64,000 nucleotides of DNA from Streptococcus taonis. GTDB taxonomy: Bacteria > Bacillota > Bacilli > Lactobacillales > Streptococcaceae. The notes under the pieces are model-generated. The model did no database searches. It was not told the origin of the DNA and saw only the letters and a list, made by a program, of their open reading frames with translations. The stretch is taken from contig NZ_JARZZP010000001.1 of the NCBI RefSeq assembly GCF_029948085.1, positions 122,490 to 186,489 of the forward strand, read 5' to 3'. This document shows, in pieces, positions 25,664 to 33,672 of this stretch; position 1 is the stretch's first letter, and each line of letters begins with the position of its first letter. The translations under genes were made by a program, and so were the position numbers.

Positions 25664-26818
25664 TTAACCTTCTTTTTTCAATAGGAGAGAAACAAGGACT
25701 GATGTCGCAATCATCCATGCTCCTAGAATGATAAAGGTCATTCGACCATTCGTTGTTACTAAGCCAATTCCTGAAAGAACAAATGGTGTTAAGGAGGCAC
25801 CAAAACTACATCCCAAAACAGCATAGGAAGTTGCTTTGTTAAGGAGCTTTGCTGGGATTCTTTCAGATATCAATTGAAAGACAGTCGTCAGAGCGATGCT
25901 GTAGGCGAATCCTCCTAAGACCGAACCTGCAACGACTACCCAGAGAGAAGGGGAAAGAGCAATGATGATTTGCCCAATACCAAAGGTTACACCCGCAATC
26001 AATAACAATTTTTCCTTAAAGGCAGAGATGAGAAAAGAAAAGCTAATTCCCGCCAGAATCCCAATCAACTGCATGGCACTGAGTACCAGACTAGACAACT
26101 GAGCATCTCCAAAGCCTGCCTCAATCATGAGACTAGGAATACGGAAGGTAATGGCTGTATTGGTACATACAATGACTGCTGCTCCGACAGCTAGGAAGAA
26201 AATCAGCTGTAGCATGGAGCGAGTTAGTTTCGCTACTTCTTCTGTCTTTTGCTTGGACTCATGAACTTCTTCTTTGTTATAAGGGACAAAGAGAAGGAAG
26301 AGTACAAGAACCACTAAACCTGCTGCATAGGCTAGGAAGGTTGCAGTCCATCCAAAGGCCAAGAGTTGACCAACTGCCAGAGTCAAGATAGAGGCTCCCA
26401 CTACCTCAGCTGACCCACGAAAACCCAGCATCTGGATACGAGTCTTACCATGGTAGCGTTCACTGATGATAGAGATGGCCTTGGCGTTTAGCATCCCCAC
26501 TCCAATCCCAAAGAGAAGACGAGTGGCAAAAACAAAGTAGTATCCCTGATACCAGAAGGGAGCTGTTCCGCTGATTGACAAGATCAAAAGTCCCAAGGTC
26601 AACTGGAAGCGTTCAGGGAAAATACGCTCAAGAACACCATTTAAGAGGAGCATGGCCATAATCCCAAAGGATGGAAGACTGACTAGAAGTTCAACCTGAC
26701 CAGTCGAATAGCCCTGATAATAATCAAACATGGCTGGTAGGGCACTTGATATAGAAAATGATGTGATCAATACTAACGACAGGGAAAGTATACTCACTTT
26801 TTCCAAAAATTGTTTCAT
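25664..26818 (-). CDS. MFS transporter
   Basis: A 384-389-aa major facilitator superfamily protein with twelve predicted membrane helices in two halves, separated by a charged loop (VPYNKEEVHESKQKTEEVAKL, about 195-215). The conserved loop after helix 2 contains LERIFPERFQL rather than the full GxLaDrxGrr signature. The substrate cannot be told; drug efflux or organic anion transport are both possible. GAGGAT 3-4 bases before the ATG at 26818 decides the start; a second ATG at 26833 has no ribosome site. It is a single gene. Its own terminator would lie where the IS630 element now begins. Confidence 0.8.
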   Translation of the reverse strand: MKQFLEKVSILSLSLVLITSFSISSALPAMFDYYQGYSTGQVELLVSLPSFGIMAMLLLNGVLERIFPERFQLTLGLLILSISGTAPFWYQGYYFVFATRLLFGIGVGMLNAKAISIISERYHGKTRIQMLGFRGSAEVVGASILTLAVGQLLAFGWTATFLAYAAGLVVLVLFLLFVPYNKEEVHESKQKTEEVAKLTRSMLQLIFFLAVGAAVIVCTNTAITFRIPSLMIEAGFGDAQLSSLVLSAMQLIGILAGISFSFLISAFKEKLLLIAGVTFGIGQIIIALSPSLWVVVAGSVLGGFAYSIALTTVFQLISERIPAKLLNKATSYAVLGCSFGASLTPFVLSGIGLVTTNGRMTFIILGAWMIATSVLVSLLLKKEG

Positions 26819-26984
26819 TTTATCCTCATTCATTATTTATGTTAAGTCAAAAGAGCTAGATATTACTCTAGAGATAAAAGATTTCTTTCATCTAGTCCCT
26901 ATAACTCTTTTAGCAAAAAGGTCCTTTCCTATCATACACTGTTTCCCAAAAATTGGCAAGCAACTGCTTTCTAAGTTCAACATA

Positions 26985-27031
26985 AAAAGTAGGACCATCC
27001 GACTCGGTGAAGCCTGATGAATCCTACTTTT
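26985..27031 (-). terminator. Terminator after ftsX
   Basis: AAAAGTAGGA pairs with TCCTACTTTT, followed on the minus strand by TTTTTATG. It lies 25 bases beyond the ftsX stop. Confidence 0.85.
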
Positions 27032-27055
27032 ATAGATTTTAGTAAACTATCTTAC

Positions 27056-27982
27056 TTAGATTTTCAAGAATCGGCGCATTGAGATTCCTGAACCAAGTGA
27101 ACCGATACAGATTCCAATGAGGAACAAAAGACCGATCATCAATGGAATAAAAGCATCTGGGGTAATCAGAGATAGATTTTGTCCAACCAAAGATGGGTTA
27201 ACTGATTGGTAGACTCGGTTATAGATAAAGTAAACCATGATTGATGGAATAGTTGCTCCTAATAGCCCAATGAAGGCACCTTCTAGCAAGAATGGCCCAC
27301 GAATGTAGCTATTTTTAGCACCAACCAAACGCATGATTTGAATTTCACGACTACGTGAAATGATAGTGATACGAATGGTATTTGAGATCAAGAAGACTGC
27401 GATGAAAATCAAGAGTCCTGCAATGACCAATCCCCAAACACGGATGAAGGAAGCCAACTTGAAGAGACGCTCCGTATTGGCACCACCGTCTTGAACCTCA
27501 GAAACTCCTTCGATTTTCTTAGCTTCTTCAGCGACTGGTTTCACATCACTTGGTGAATTGGTATCTACGATGTAGGCATCATGAAGTGGATTGGCATCTC
27601 CTTCAAAAACCTTCCAATCGTCACCCATGGTTTCAGTCAGCTTTTGGTACTGCTCTTCTTTACTTGAGAAGGTTACACTTTTAACAGCTGGCATAGCCTT
27701 GAGAGCATCATAAACCTTGTGGTAGTCATTATTAGTGACTGTCTGGCCTTCTTTGACAATGGTTTCACTATTGTCTTCAATATCTTTACGGACATAAACC
27801 ATGACGCGGACGTTGTTTTCGATATCCGTTGCCAATTTTGCAGTATTAAAAATAACTGAGGCAAAAATAGCAACCAAGGTCAAGGTAATCATGACCGAAC
27901 TGACAGCAGCAATGGTCATCCACCCATTACGCTTTAAACTCTTTAAAGCTTCGAACAAGTGGCGGAAAAATCTACTAATCAT
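27056..27982 (-). CDS. ftsX: Cell-division ABC transporter-like permease FtsX
   Basis: FtsX with FtsE controls peptidoglycan hydrolase activity at the division site; in pneumococcus it acts through PcsB. The 308-aa protein starts at ISRFFRHLFEALKSLKRNGWM. It has a first membrane helix, a large extracellular loop (about 60-170, with KSVTFSSKEEQYQKLTE) and three C-terminal helices (about 180-300). The start at 27982 overlaps the last bases of ftsE by 8; a start at 28045 would run through the ftsE end and is unlikely. It is followed by its own terminator. Confidence 0.95.
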   Translation of the reverse strand: MISRFFRHLFEALKSLKRNGWMTIAAVSSVMITLTLVAIFASVIFNTAKLATDIENNVRVMVYVRKDIEDNSETIVKEGQTVTNNDYHKVYDALKAMPAVKSVTFSSKEEQYQKLTETMGDDWKVFEGDANPLHDAYIVDTNSPSDVKPVAEEAKKIEGVSEVQDGGANTERLFKLASFIRVWGLVIAGLLIFIAVFLISNTIRITIISRSREIQIMRLVGAKNSYIRGPFLLEGAFIGLLGATIPSIMVYFIYNRVYQSVNPSLVGQNLSLITPDAFIPLMIGLLFLIGICIGSLGSGISMRRFLKI

Positions 27983-28667
27983 CGTATCCGTACTCTCCTT
28001 TCGCTTCGTCACGAACCACACGACCATTCTCGATGGCAATGACACGGTGGCGCAAGGTATTTACGATTTGGCTGTTGTGGGTAGCCATCAAAACAGTCGT
28101 ACCTTGGAGATTGATGCGCTCCAAGAGGTTCATGATTTCCCATGAGTTATCTGGGTCCAAGTTACCTGTTGGTTCGTCGGCAATCAAAACCTTAGGATTG
28201 TTTACGATAGCACGCGCAATGGCGATACGTTGTTGCTCACCACCTGACAATTCATTAGGGAATGAACGAACCTTATGCTTCAAGCCGACAAGATCCAAAA
28301 CTTCCATAACACGTTTTTTGATATTGCGACGGCTTTCACCGACAACCTCCATTGCGTAAGCAATGTTCTCATAAACGGTTTTCTTTGGCAAGAGTTTGTA
28401 ATCCTGAAAGACAACTCCAACACTTCGACGAAGAAGCGGAATATCTTTCTTTTTAATCTTAACAAGATTAAAACCTGCAACTTGCAAACTTCCTTTTTCA
28501 ACTTTAACTTCACGGTACAAGGCACGGATAAAAGTTGACTTACCTGCACCCGAAGGACCTACGATATAGGCAAATTCTCCTGGTTCAATTTTCACAGAGA
28601 CGCCACGTAGGGCTGTTGTCCCGTTGTCATACTTTTTGACAACATCTCTCATTTCAATGATCGACAT
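27975..28667 (-). CDS. ftsE: Cell-division ATP-binding protein FtsE
   Basis: The 230-aa ABC ATPase that drives FtsX at the divisome. It has Walker A GPSGAGKST, Q-loop VFQDYKLLP, signature LSGGEQQR, Walker B VLIADEPTGNLD, and the H-loop ATHNSQI. It lies 15 bases downstream of prfB and overlaps ftsX by 8 bases; prfB-ftsE-ftsX is the usual order in streptococci, and the three are probably one transcript. Confidence 0.97.
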   Translation of the reverse strand: MSIIEMRDVVKKYDNGTTALRGVSVKIEPGEFAYIVGPSGAGKSTFIRALYREVKVEKGSLQVAGFNLVKIKKKDIPLLRRSVGVVFQDYKLLPKKTVYENIAYAMEVVGESRRNIKKRVMEVLDLVGLKHKVRSFPNELSGGEQQRIAIARAIVNNPKVLIADEPTGNLDPDNSWEIMNLLERINLQGTTVLMATHNSQIVNTLRHRVIAIENGRVVRDEAKGEYGYDD

Positions 28668-28682
28668 GTGACTTCCTTTCTT

Positions 28683-29778
28683 TTAACTAATACGCCATTT
28701 TAGATAAGCATCGATGAAACCATCTAAGTCCCCATCCATGACCTTATCTACCTGCGCAACTTCAAAACTGGTACGGTGGTCTTTCACCATGGTATAAGGG
28801 GTGAATACATAGGAGCGAATCTGGCTTCCCCATGTGATTTCTTTCTTGTCCCCCTTAAGGGCATCTACCTCAGCAGCTTTCTTTTCCTGCTCCATCTGAT
28901 AGAGTTTTGCCTGGAGCATCTTCATCGCACGGTCACGGTTTCCGTACTGAGTACGGTCAACGGTTGATGCAACGACAATCCCTGTCGGAATGTGGGTCAA
29001 ACGGACACCTGTTGAAACCTTGTTGACGTTCTGTCCACCTGCTCCACCTGAGCGGAAAGTATCCATCTTGATATCATCTTCTCGAATATCAACTTCAATA
29101 GTATCATCCAACTCTGGCATAACTTCTACAGAAGTAAAGGAGGTGTGACGACGCTTAGCTGAGTCAAATGGTGAGATACGTACCAGACGGTGAACTCCCA
29201 TCTCTGACTTGAGAAGTCCATAAGCATTTGGACCTTCAAAAGACAAGGTCACTGACTTAATACCTGCTTCATCACCTGCTTGATAATCCAAGACTTCAAC
29301 CTTGAAACCTTTGGCGTTCCCATAACGAGTGTACATACGAAGAAGCATATCGCCCCAGTCTTGGGCTTCTGTTCCACCAGATCCTGGGTGAATCTCTAAA
29401 ATAGCATTATTATGATCATAAGGCTCTGACAAGAGTAGAGTCATCTCGTAGCTAGTCATCATCTGATCTAGCTCAGCTAACTTCTCCACCAACTCATCCT
29501 TAACAGACTCATCCTCTGCTAAAAAGTCTAGTAAGATTTCAGCTTCATCCTGCAACTCCTCCATCTTATGGAAAGTATTGTAGGTGTTTTTTAGTTCATT
29601 TAATTCTTGCGACGTTTTTTGGGCCGCAATATTATCGTTCCAAAAATCAGGTTCTGTCATTTTGTTTTCCAAAATGGCAATTTCTTCTTCTAACCCTTCG
29701 AGGTCAAAGAGACCCCCTAAAAGAAGCTAATTTTTCACGATTGGCGTCAATTTTTTGACGAATTTCTGAAATGTCCAT
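28683..29778 (-). CDS. prfB: Peptide chain release factor 2, with programmed +1 frameshift
   Basis: RF2 terminates translation at UGA and UAA. Translation begins at the ATG at 29778 (AGGAGT upstream) and 24 codons ([20 protein letters not shown]...) lead to an in-frame UGA at 29704-29706. The shift site is the classic one, an internal AGGGGGT followed by CTT TGA C. The ribosome slips +1 and continues in the frame that ends at 28683. The body shows the RF2 tripeptide SPF ([12 protein letters not shown]) and the peptidyl-tRNA hydrolysis motif GGAGGQ. The gene is autoregulated by RF2 supply in all known cases. It leads the prfB-ftsE-ftsX operon. Confidence 0.97.
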
Positions 29779-29917
29779 ATATACTCCTTTTTTGTATCGT
29801 TTTATTATACCATAATTTTTCTTATTTATCTAATCGGTGTTTTTTAAAATTTCTTATCAAAATATTTCTATTTGAAGACGAGAGAGCTATTCTCAATCAT
29901 TTAGTGTGTGAGAAATC

Positions 29918-29981
29918 GAAAAACATCTCAGAGCTGATCAAGTTTCTTGTCCAAAAAACATTGATTGATTCTCTGAGATGT
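29918..29981 (-). terminator. Terminator after the choline-binding esterase gene
   Basis: ACATCTCAGAG (29923-29933) pairs with CTCTGAGATGT (29971-29981). On the minus strand TTTTTC follows. The stem is long and could also stop transcription from the other side. Apart from it, nothing is seen between prfB and the esterase gene. Confidence 0.75.
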
Positions 29982-30062
29982 ATATAAATACTATTTTAAA
30001 AGAAAAGTATCTGACAGGTCTGAACACAGCACCTAATCAACTTTCTAGCAAAGCAACTAAGA

Positions 30063-32777
30063 TTATTCTTTATCTGCCTTCAAAGTCTGTTTTGTTTCAG
30101 CAGCTTCATCTTTTTCATTGTCTTCTGCTGAATGCTTCTCTTTCTCAACTGGCTTATCAGAATCCTTCTTAGGTTCTTCTTGACTTCCCTGAACTTCTAC
30201 TTTATCAGGATTCAAGCTCCAAATGCCATCTTGATTGACCTTGTAGCCATCAGGTGTTGTCCCATTTCTCAATAAGGAACCATCTGCTTGGAAATAATAC
30301 CAGTTGCCATTCAGTTGTTTCCAACCAGTCTCCATAGCACCACTTGCATTGAGATAATAACGAGTGCCATCGACATCTAGAAAACCTGTTGCCATGACAC
30401 CATCATCAGGTTTGAGATAGTACCAAAGCCCTTTATCTTTGAACCAACCTGTCTTCATGGCCCCACTTTCTGTAAAGTAGTAATATTGGTTATCTAGCAA
30501 TTTCCAACCAGTCTCCATAGCGCCGCTTGCATTGAGGTAATAACGAGTGCCATCAATTTCTTGAAGACCTGTTGCCATGACACCATCATCAGGTTTGAGA
30601 TAGTACCAACGGTCCTTATCTTTGAGCCAACCTGTTTTCATAGCTCCACTACTTGTGAAATAACTATAATGATTGTCAAACCATTTCCAGCCTGTCTGCA
30701 TGGCTCCACTTGCATTAAGGTAATAACGAGTGCCATCAATTTCTTGAAGACCGGTTAGCATGATACCATCTTTATCTAGATAGTACCAAAGGTCCTTATC
30801 TTTGAGCCAACCTGTTTTCATAGCTCCACTGCTTGTGAAATAACTATAATGATTGTCAAACCATTTCCAGCCTATCTGCATTGCTCCACTTGCATTGAGA
30901 TAATAACGAGTGCCATCAATCTCTTGAAGACCGGTTAGCATGATACCATCTTTATCTAGATAGTACCAAGTATCCTTATCCTTGATCCAACCTGTTTTCA
31001 TAGCTCCAGAACTTGCAAAATAGTTCCAATGACCTTCAATCATGGCCCAACCAGTTTGCATAGCACCACTTGCATTGAGGTAATAACGAGTGTCATCAAT
31101 CTCTTGAAGACCCGTTAGCATGACACCATCTTTATCTAGATAATACCAAGTGTCACCATCCTTAATCCAGCCTGTTTTCATCGCTCCAGAACCTGCAAAA
31201 TAATTCCAATGACCTTCAATCATGGCCCAACCAGTTTGCATGATCCCATTATTATCAAAATAGTAGGTTAGTCCATTGATTTTCTTCAAGCCCACTGTTC
31301 GAAGACCATCTTCATCATAATAATACCAGTTTGAACCTAGCTTTTGCCAGCTTGAAGCTGTCCCTTCTGTTTGCAAAGCACCGCTACTTGCAAAGAGCAT
31401 CTTCTTACCTTTGAAGACTTGTAAACCAGTAAGCATTTTACCATCTGTATCAAACAGATACTTTTGCCCACCAATTTCAGCTAATTCATTGTATCGTCTT
31501 GCACCATTCGACTGAATATAGTACCAAGTATTATCATGATAGAACCAACCACCAATATGCATTTTACCATCTGTATTAAGATAATACCAGTCGCCGTCAC
31601 TATGTGGATCCCAGCCGTCATTTACATGCACCCATCTACCAGACTGCATTTGACCTTTTCCATTAAAGAAATATGTTGCTCCAGAAATTTCTTTCCAACC
31701 GATAGCCATCTGACCATCTTTCAAACGATATTTCCAATGGCCATCTTCTTGATACCATTTCTCATCAACAGTAGGAATATTTGGAAAATCCCCTGAAACG
31801 TTTGTAAATCCTTTATCACTAATATCAAACACAGTCGCATCCTGAGTTTGACTAGATGCGTGAATCACTTGGATATTTTTCTTTTGAAGATAGTCTCTCG
31901 TTGAAGCGAGGTTAATATCTCCTCCAGTTGTTTGGATGACCATACTAGGAGAGAGATGGTCTATAAATCCAATTGTATTAGAAATCTTGGCATCGTAGTG
32001 ATGATTCCATTTCATCATATCCACTTTTCCAATAACAGGTCCTAATTTATCTTCAGCTCCCTCAGCATTATCCAAATCACCACCAAGATAAATTCTTTTT
32101 CCTGCTACAGTCACTACTGCAACAATTGAATTGGAATTATCATCAAGAACTCTTTTTAGGTTTCCATCAGCATCATATTCATTTTTATAATTATAAAGTT
32201 GAATATCCATATCCCCAAATTTAAAATGGCTATCTTCATCCTTTATGTCTTGAATAAGTTTAACTCCCTTGTTCTGTGCAGCGCGGAGAGCATTATCGTA
32301 ATTGAAAAGATTATCCCACAATCCCCAAGTACTTGTAATTCGTTTATCAGAATATTTTTTCAAATAAAATTTATCAACCTGATAACGATTAAGAATTTCA
32401 TCTGCTCCACCTATATGGTCACTATGAACATGAGTTCCTAGTATAAAATCCAATTTCTTTACACCTAACTGATCAAGGTGGCGAATCAAACGATCTTCCA
32501 TGACCTGATAATTTCGAATGGATATCCCCCAGCGAATTGGATAGCGTGGATCCGAACCATCCGGGAAATCATAATCTTCTCCCATATCAATCAAGGCATA
32601 ATGACCATTACTTTCTAGTAGGATAGCATCACTTCCAGATTTAGCTTTTGTATTGATAAAATGGATTCGATTCCCTGCACCTGCTGAGATAGTATCTGCA
32701 TTGACTGTCGGTGCTTGAATGATTGATGCCGCTAAGAACAAGGCACTAAATAATATTGATTTTTTAATAGATTTCAT
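30063..32777 (-). CDS. pce: Secreted choline-binding phosphorylcholine esterase (Pce/CbpE-like)
   Basis: Pce removes phosphorylcholine from teichoic acid on the cell surface. The 904-aa protein has a signal peptide (1-27, ending VNA), a metallo-beta-lactamase-type esterase domain (about 35-330) with zinc motif HVHSDH (116-121), and a choline-binding domain from about 345 to 850. Pneumococcal Pce is about 627 aa, so this one is much longer. The expansion is a three-repeat module of 60-62 residues (TGW..., WYYLDKDG, TRYYLNASGAM) in about five copies, 30260-31270. A charged Lys/Glu tail ends it. It follows a licD gene after 39 bases. Confidence 0.9.
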   Translation of the reverse strand: MKSIKKSILFSALFLAASIIQAPTVNADTISAGAGNRIHFINTKAKSGSDAILLESNGHYALIDMGEDYDFPDGSDPRYPIRWGISIRNYQVMEDRLIRHLDQLGVKKLDFILGTHVHSDHIGGADEILNRYQVDKFYLKKYSDKRITSTWGLWDNLFNYDNALRAAQNKGVKLIQDIKDEDSHFKFGDMDIQLYNYKNEYDADGNLKRVLDDNSNSIVAVVTVAGKRIYLGGDLDNAEGAEDKLGPVIGKVDMMKWNHHYDAKISNTIGFIDHLSPSMVIQTTGGDINLASTRDYLQKKNIQVIHASSQTQDATVFDISDKGFTNVSGDFPNIPTVDEKWYQEDGHWKYRLKDGQMAIGWKEISGATYFFNGKGQMQSGRWVHVNDGWDPHSDGDWYYLNTDGKMHIGGWFYHDNTWYYIQSNGARRYNELAEIGGQKYLFDTDGKMLTGLQVFKGKKMLFASSGALQTEGTASSWQKLGSNWYYYDEDGLRTVGLKKINGLTYYFDNNGIMQTGWAMIEGHWNYFAGSGAMKTGWIKDGDTWYYLDKDGVMLTGLQEIDDTRYYLNASGAMQTGWAMIEGHWNYFASSGAMKTGWIKDKDTWYYLDKDGIMLTGLQEIDGTRYYLNASGAMQIGWKWFDNHYSYFTSSGAMKTGWLKDKDLWYYLDKDGIMLTGLQEIDGTRYYLNASGAMQTGWKWFDNHYSYFTSSGAMKTGWLKDKDRWYYLKPDDGVMATGLQEIDGTRYYLNASGAMETGWKLLDNQYYYFTESGAMKTGWFKDKGLWYYLKPDDGVMATGFLDVDGTRYYLNASGAMETGWKQLNGNWYYFQADGSLLRNGTTPDGYKVNQDGIWSLNPDKVEVQGSQEEPKKDSDKPVEKEKHSAEDNEKDEAAETKQTLKADKE
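30260..31270 (-). repeat. Tandem repeats coding for choline-binding modules
   Basis: About five copies of a 180-189-bp unit, each encoding three choline-binding repeats (GAMxTGW / WYYLDKDG / RYYLNASGAM). The inner copies, for example the paired segments around 30650 and 30830, are nearly identical in DNA. This points to recent duplication and a risk of copy-number change. Confidence 0.85.
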
Positions 32778-32816
32778 AATACATCAAACTTTCTCTATTT
32801 CTTCTAGACTTTTTCG

Positions 32817-33629
32817 TTAATCAATCCAATAATTCTTATCTCCTCCTGGAACTTGTTGCTCAATAGGGGGTGGAGTCATATAGTTTTCTCCAAATTCATA
32901 AACAAGTATTTCATGGTATTTTCTAGGAGCCTTTACTACGATGTTTTCGTATGGTAGATCAATCAGATCATAGAGCCATTCTTTTTTGATTCCCTCTGGA
33001 AAGCTAGGATCAAATATCGTACAAGCAAGATACTTAGATTGATCTAAACTATATTTCAAAGCCAGATTCTCTAGTTTTTGATTCCAAGTTTGTGGGGAAC
33101 TTAGTTGAAAAATAGCTGACCCAATGTAGCGAGGTAGATTTTTAAGTCCCCCATTCTCAGACTTAATCCCCTTAAAATTTAAAGAAGAGAGGCGAATAAG
33201 ATATTGGTAGAGTTTCATTTTTTTACGGTCACTTTTCTCTGTTGCAACACCATCATACGGAAATACATCAACACAGGTTCCTAACACAACCGTAGAATCT
33301 CTAAGATTGGCATCTCTACGTGTTCTTATATCATAGACTCTCATATAACTATATGGATAGCCCTTTGTTTCTCTAAAGGAAATCATTTTATAGTATGGAT
33401 GATTTTCATTTTTTAAAACCTTATAAAGTTTTTCAAATTCATCCCGAGCTAAGGAAATATCTGTATCATCATCCCAAGGAATAAAACCTTGGTGACGTAC
33501 AGCTCCTAGCAAGGTTCCAAAATCGATGAAATACTTAATATCATGTTTTTCACAGATTTTATGTAAATACTCTAGAATATCAAGTTCTACTTGCTTGATT
33601 TCTTCTAAGCTTAAAATTCTCTCAGACAT
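32817..33629 (-). CDS. LicD-family phosphotransferase
   Basis: LicD proteins transfer phosphocholine (or a similar group) from CDP-choline to teichoic-acid sugars. The 270-aa protein has the family signature FGTLLGAVRHQGFIPWDDDTDIS with the catalytic DDxD, and ends in EFGENYMTPPPIEQQVPG. AGGAG 9 bases before the ATG at 33629 decides the start. An in-frame ATG at 33680 overlaps the upstream gene's stop and lacks a clear ribosome site. It lies between the polymerase-LicD fusion and the phosphorylcholine esterase, in the same operon. Its acceptor cannot be told. Confidence 0.85.
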   Translation of the reverse strand: MSERILSLEEIKQVELDILEYLHKICEKHDIKYFIDFGTLLGAVRHQGFIPWDDDTDISLARDEFEKLYKVLKNENHPYYKMISFRETKGYPYSYMRVYDIRTRRDANLRDSTVVLGTCVDVFPYDGVATEKSDRKKMKLYQYLIRLSSLNFKGIKSENGGLKNLPRYIGSAIFQLSSPQTWNQKLENLALKYSLDQSKYLACTIFDPSFPEGIKKEWLYDLIDLPYENIVVKAPRKYHEILVYEFGENYMTPPPIEQQVPGGDKNYWID

Positions 33630-33672
33630 CTTTGTCACTCCTAATTTTTGCTCTTTTCTAAGACGAAAAAAA

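Noticed and set aside
30260-31270. CRISPR-like regular repeats
   Set aside because: The repeats code in frame for choline-binding modules, the units are 180 bases long, and there are no unique spacers.
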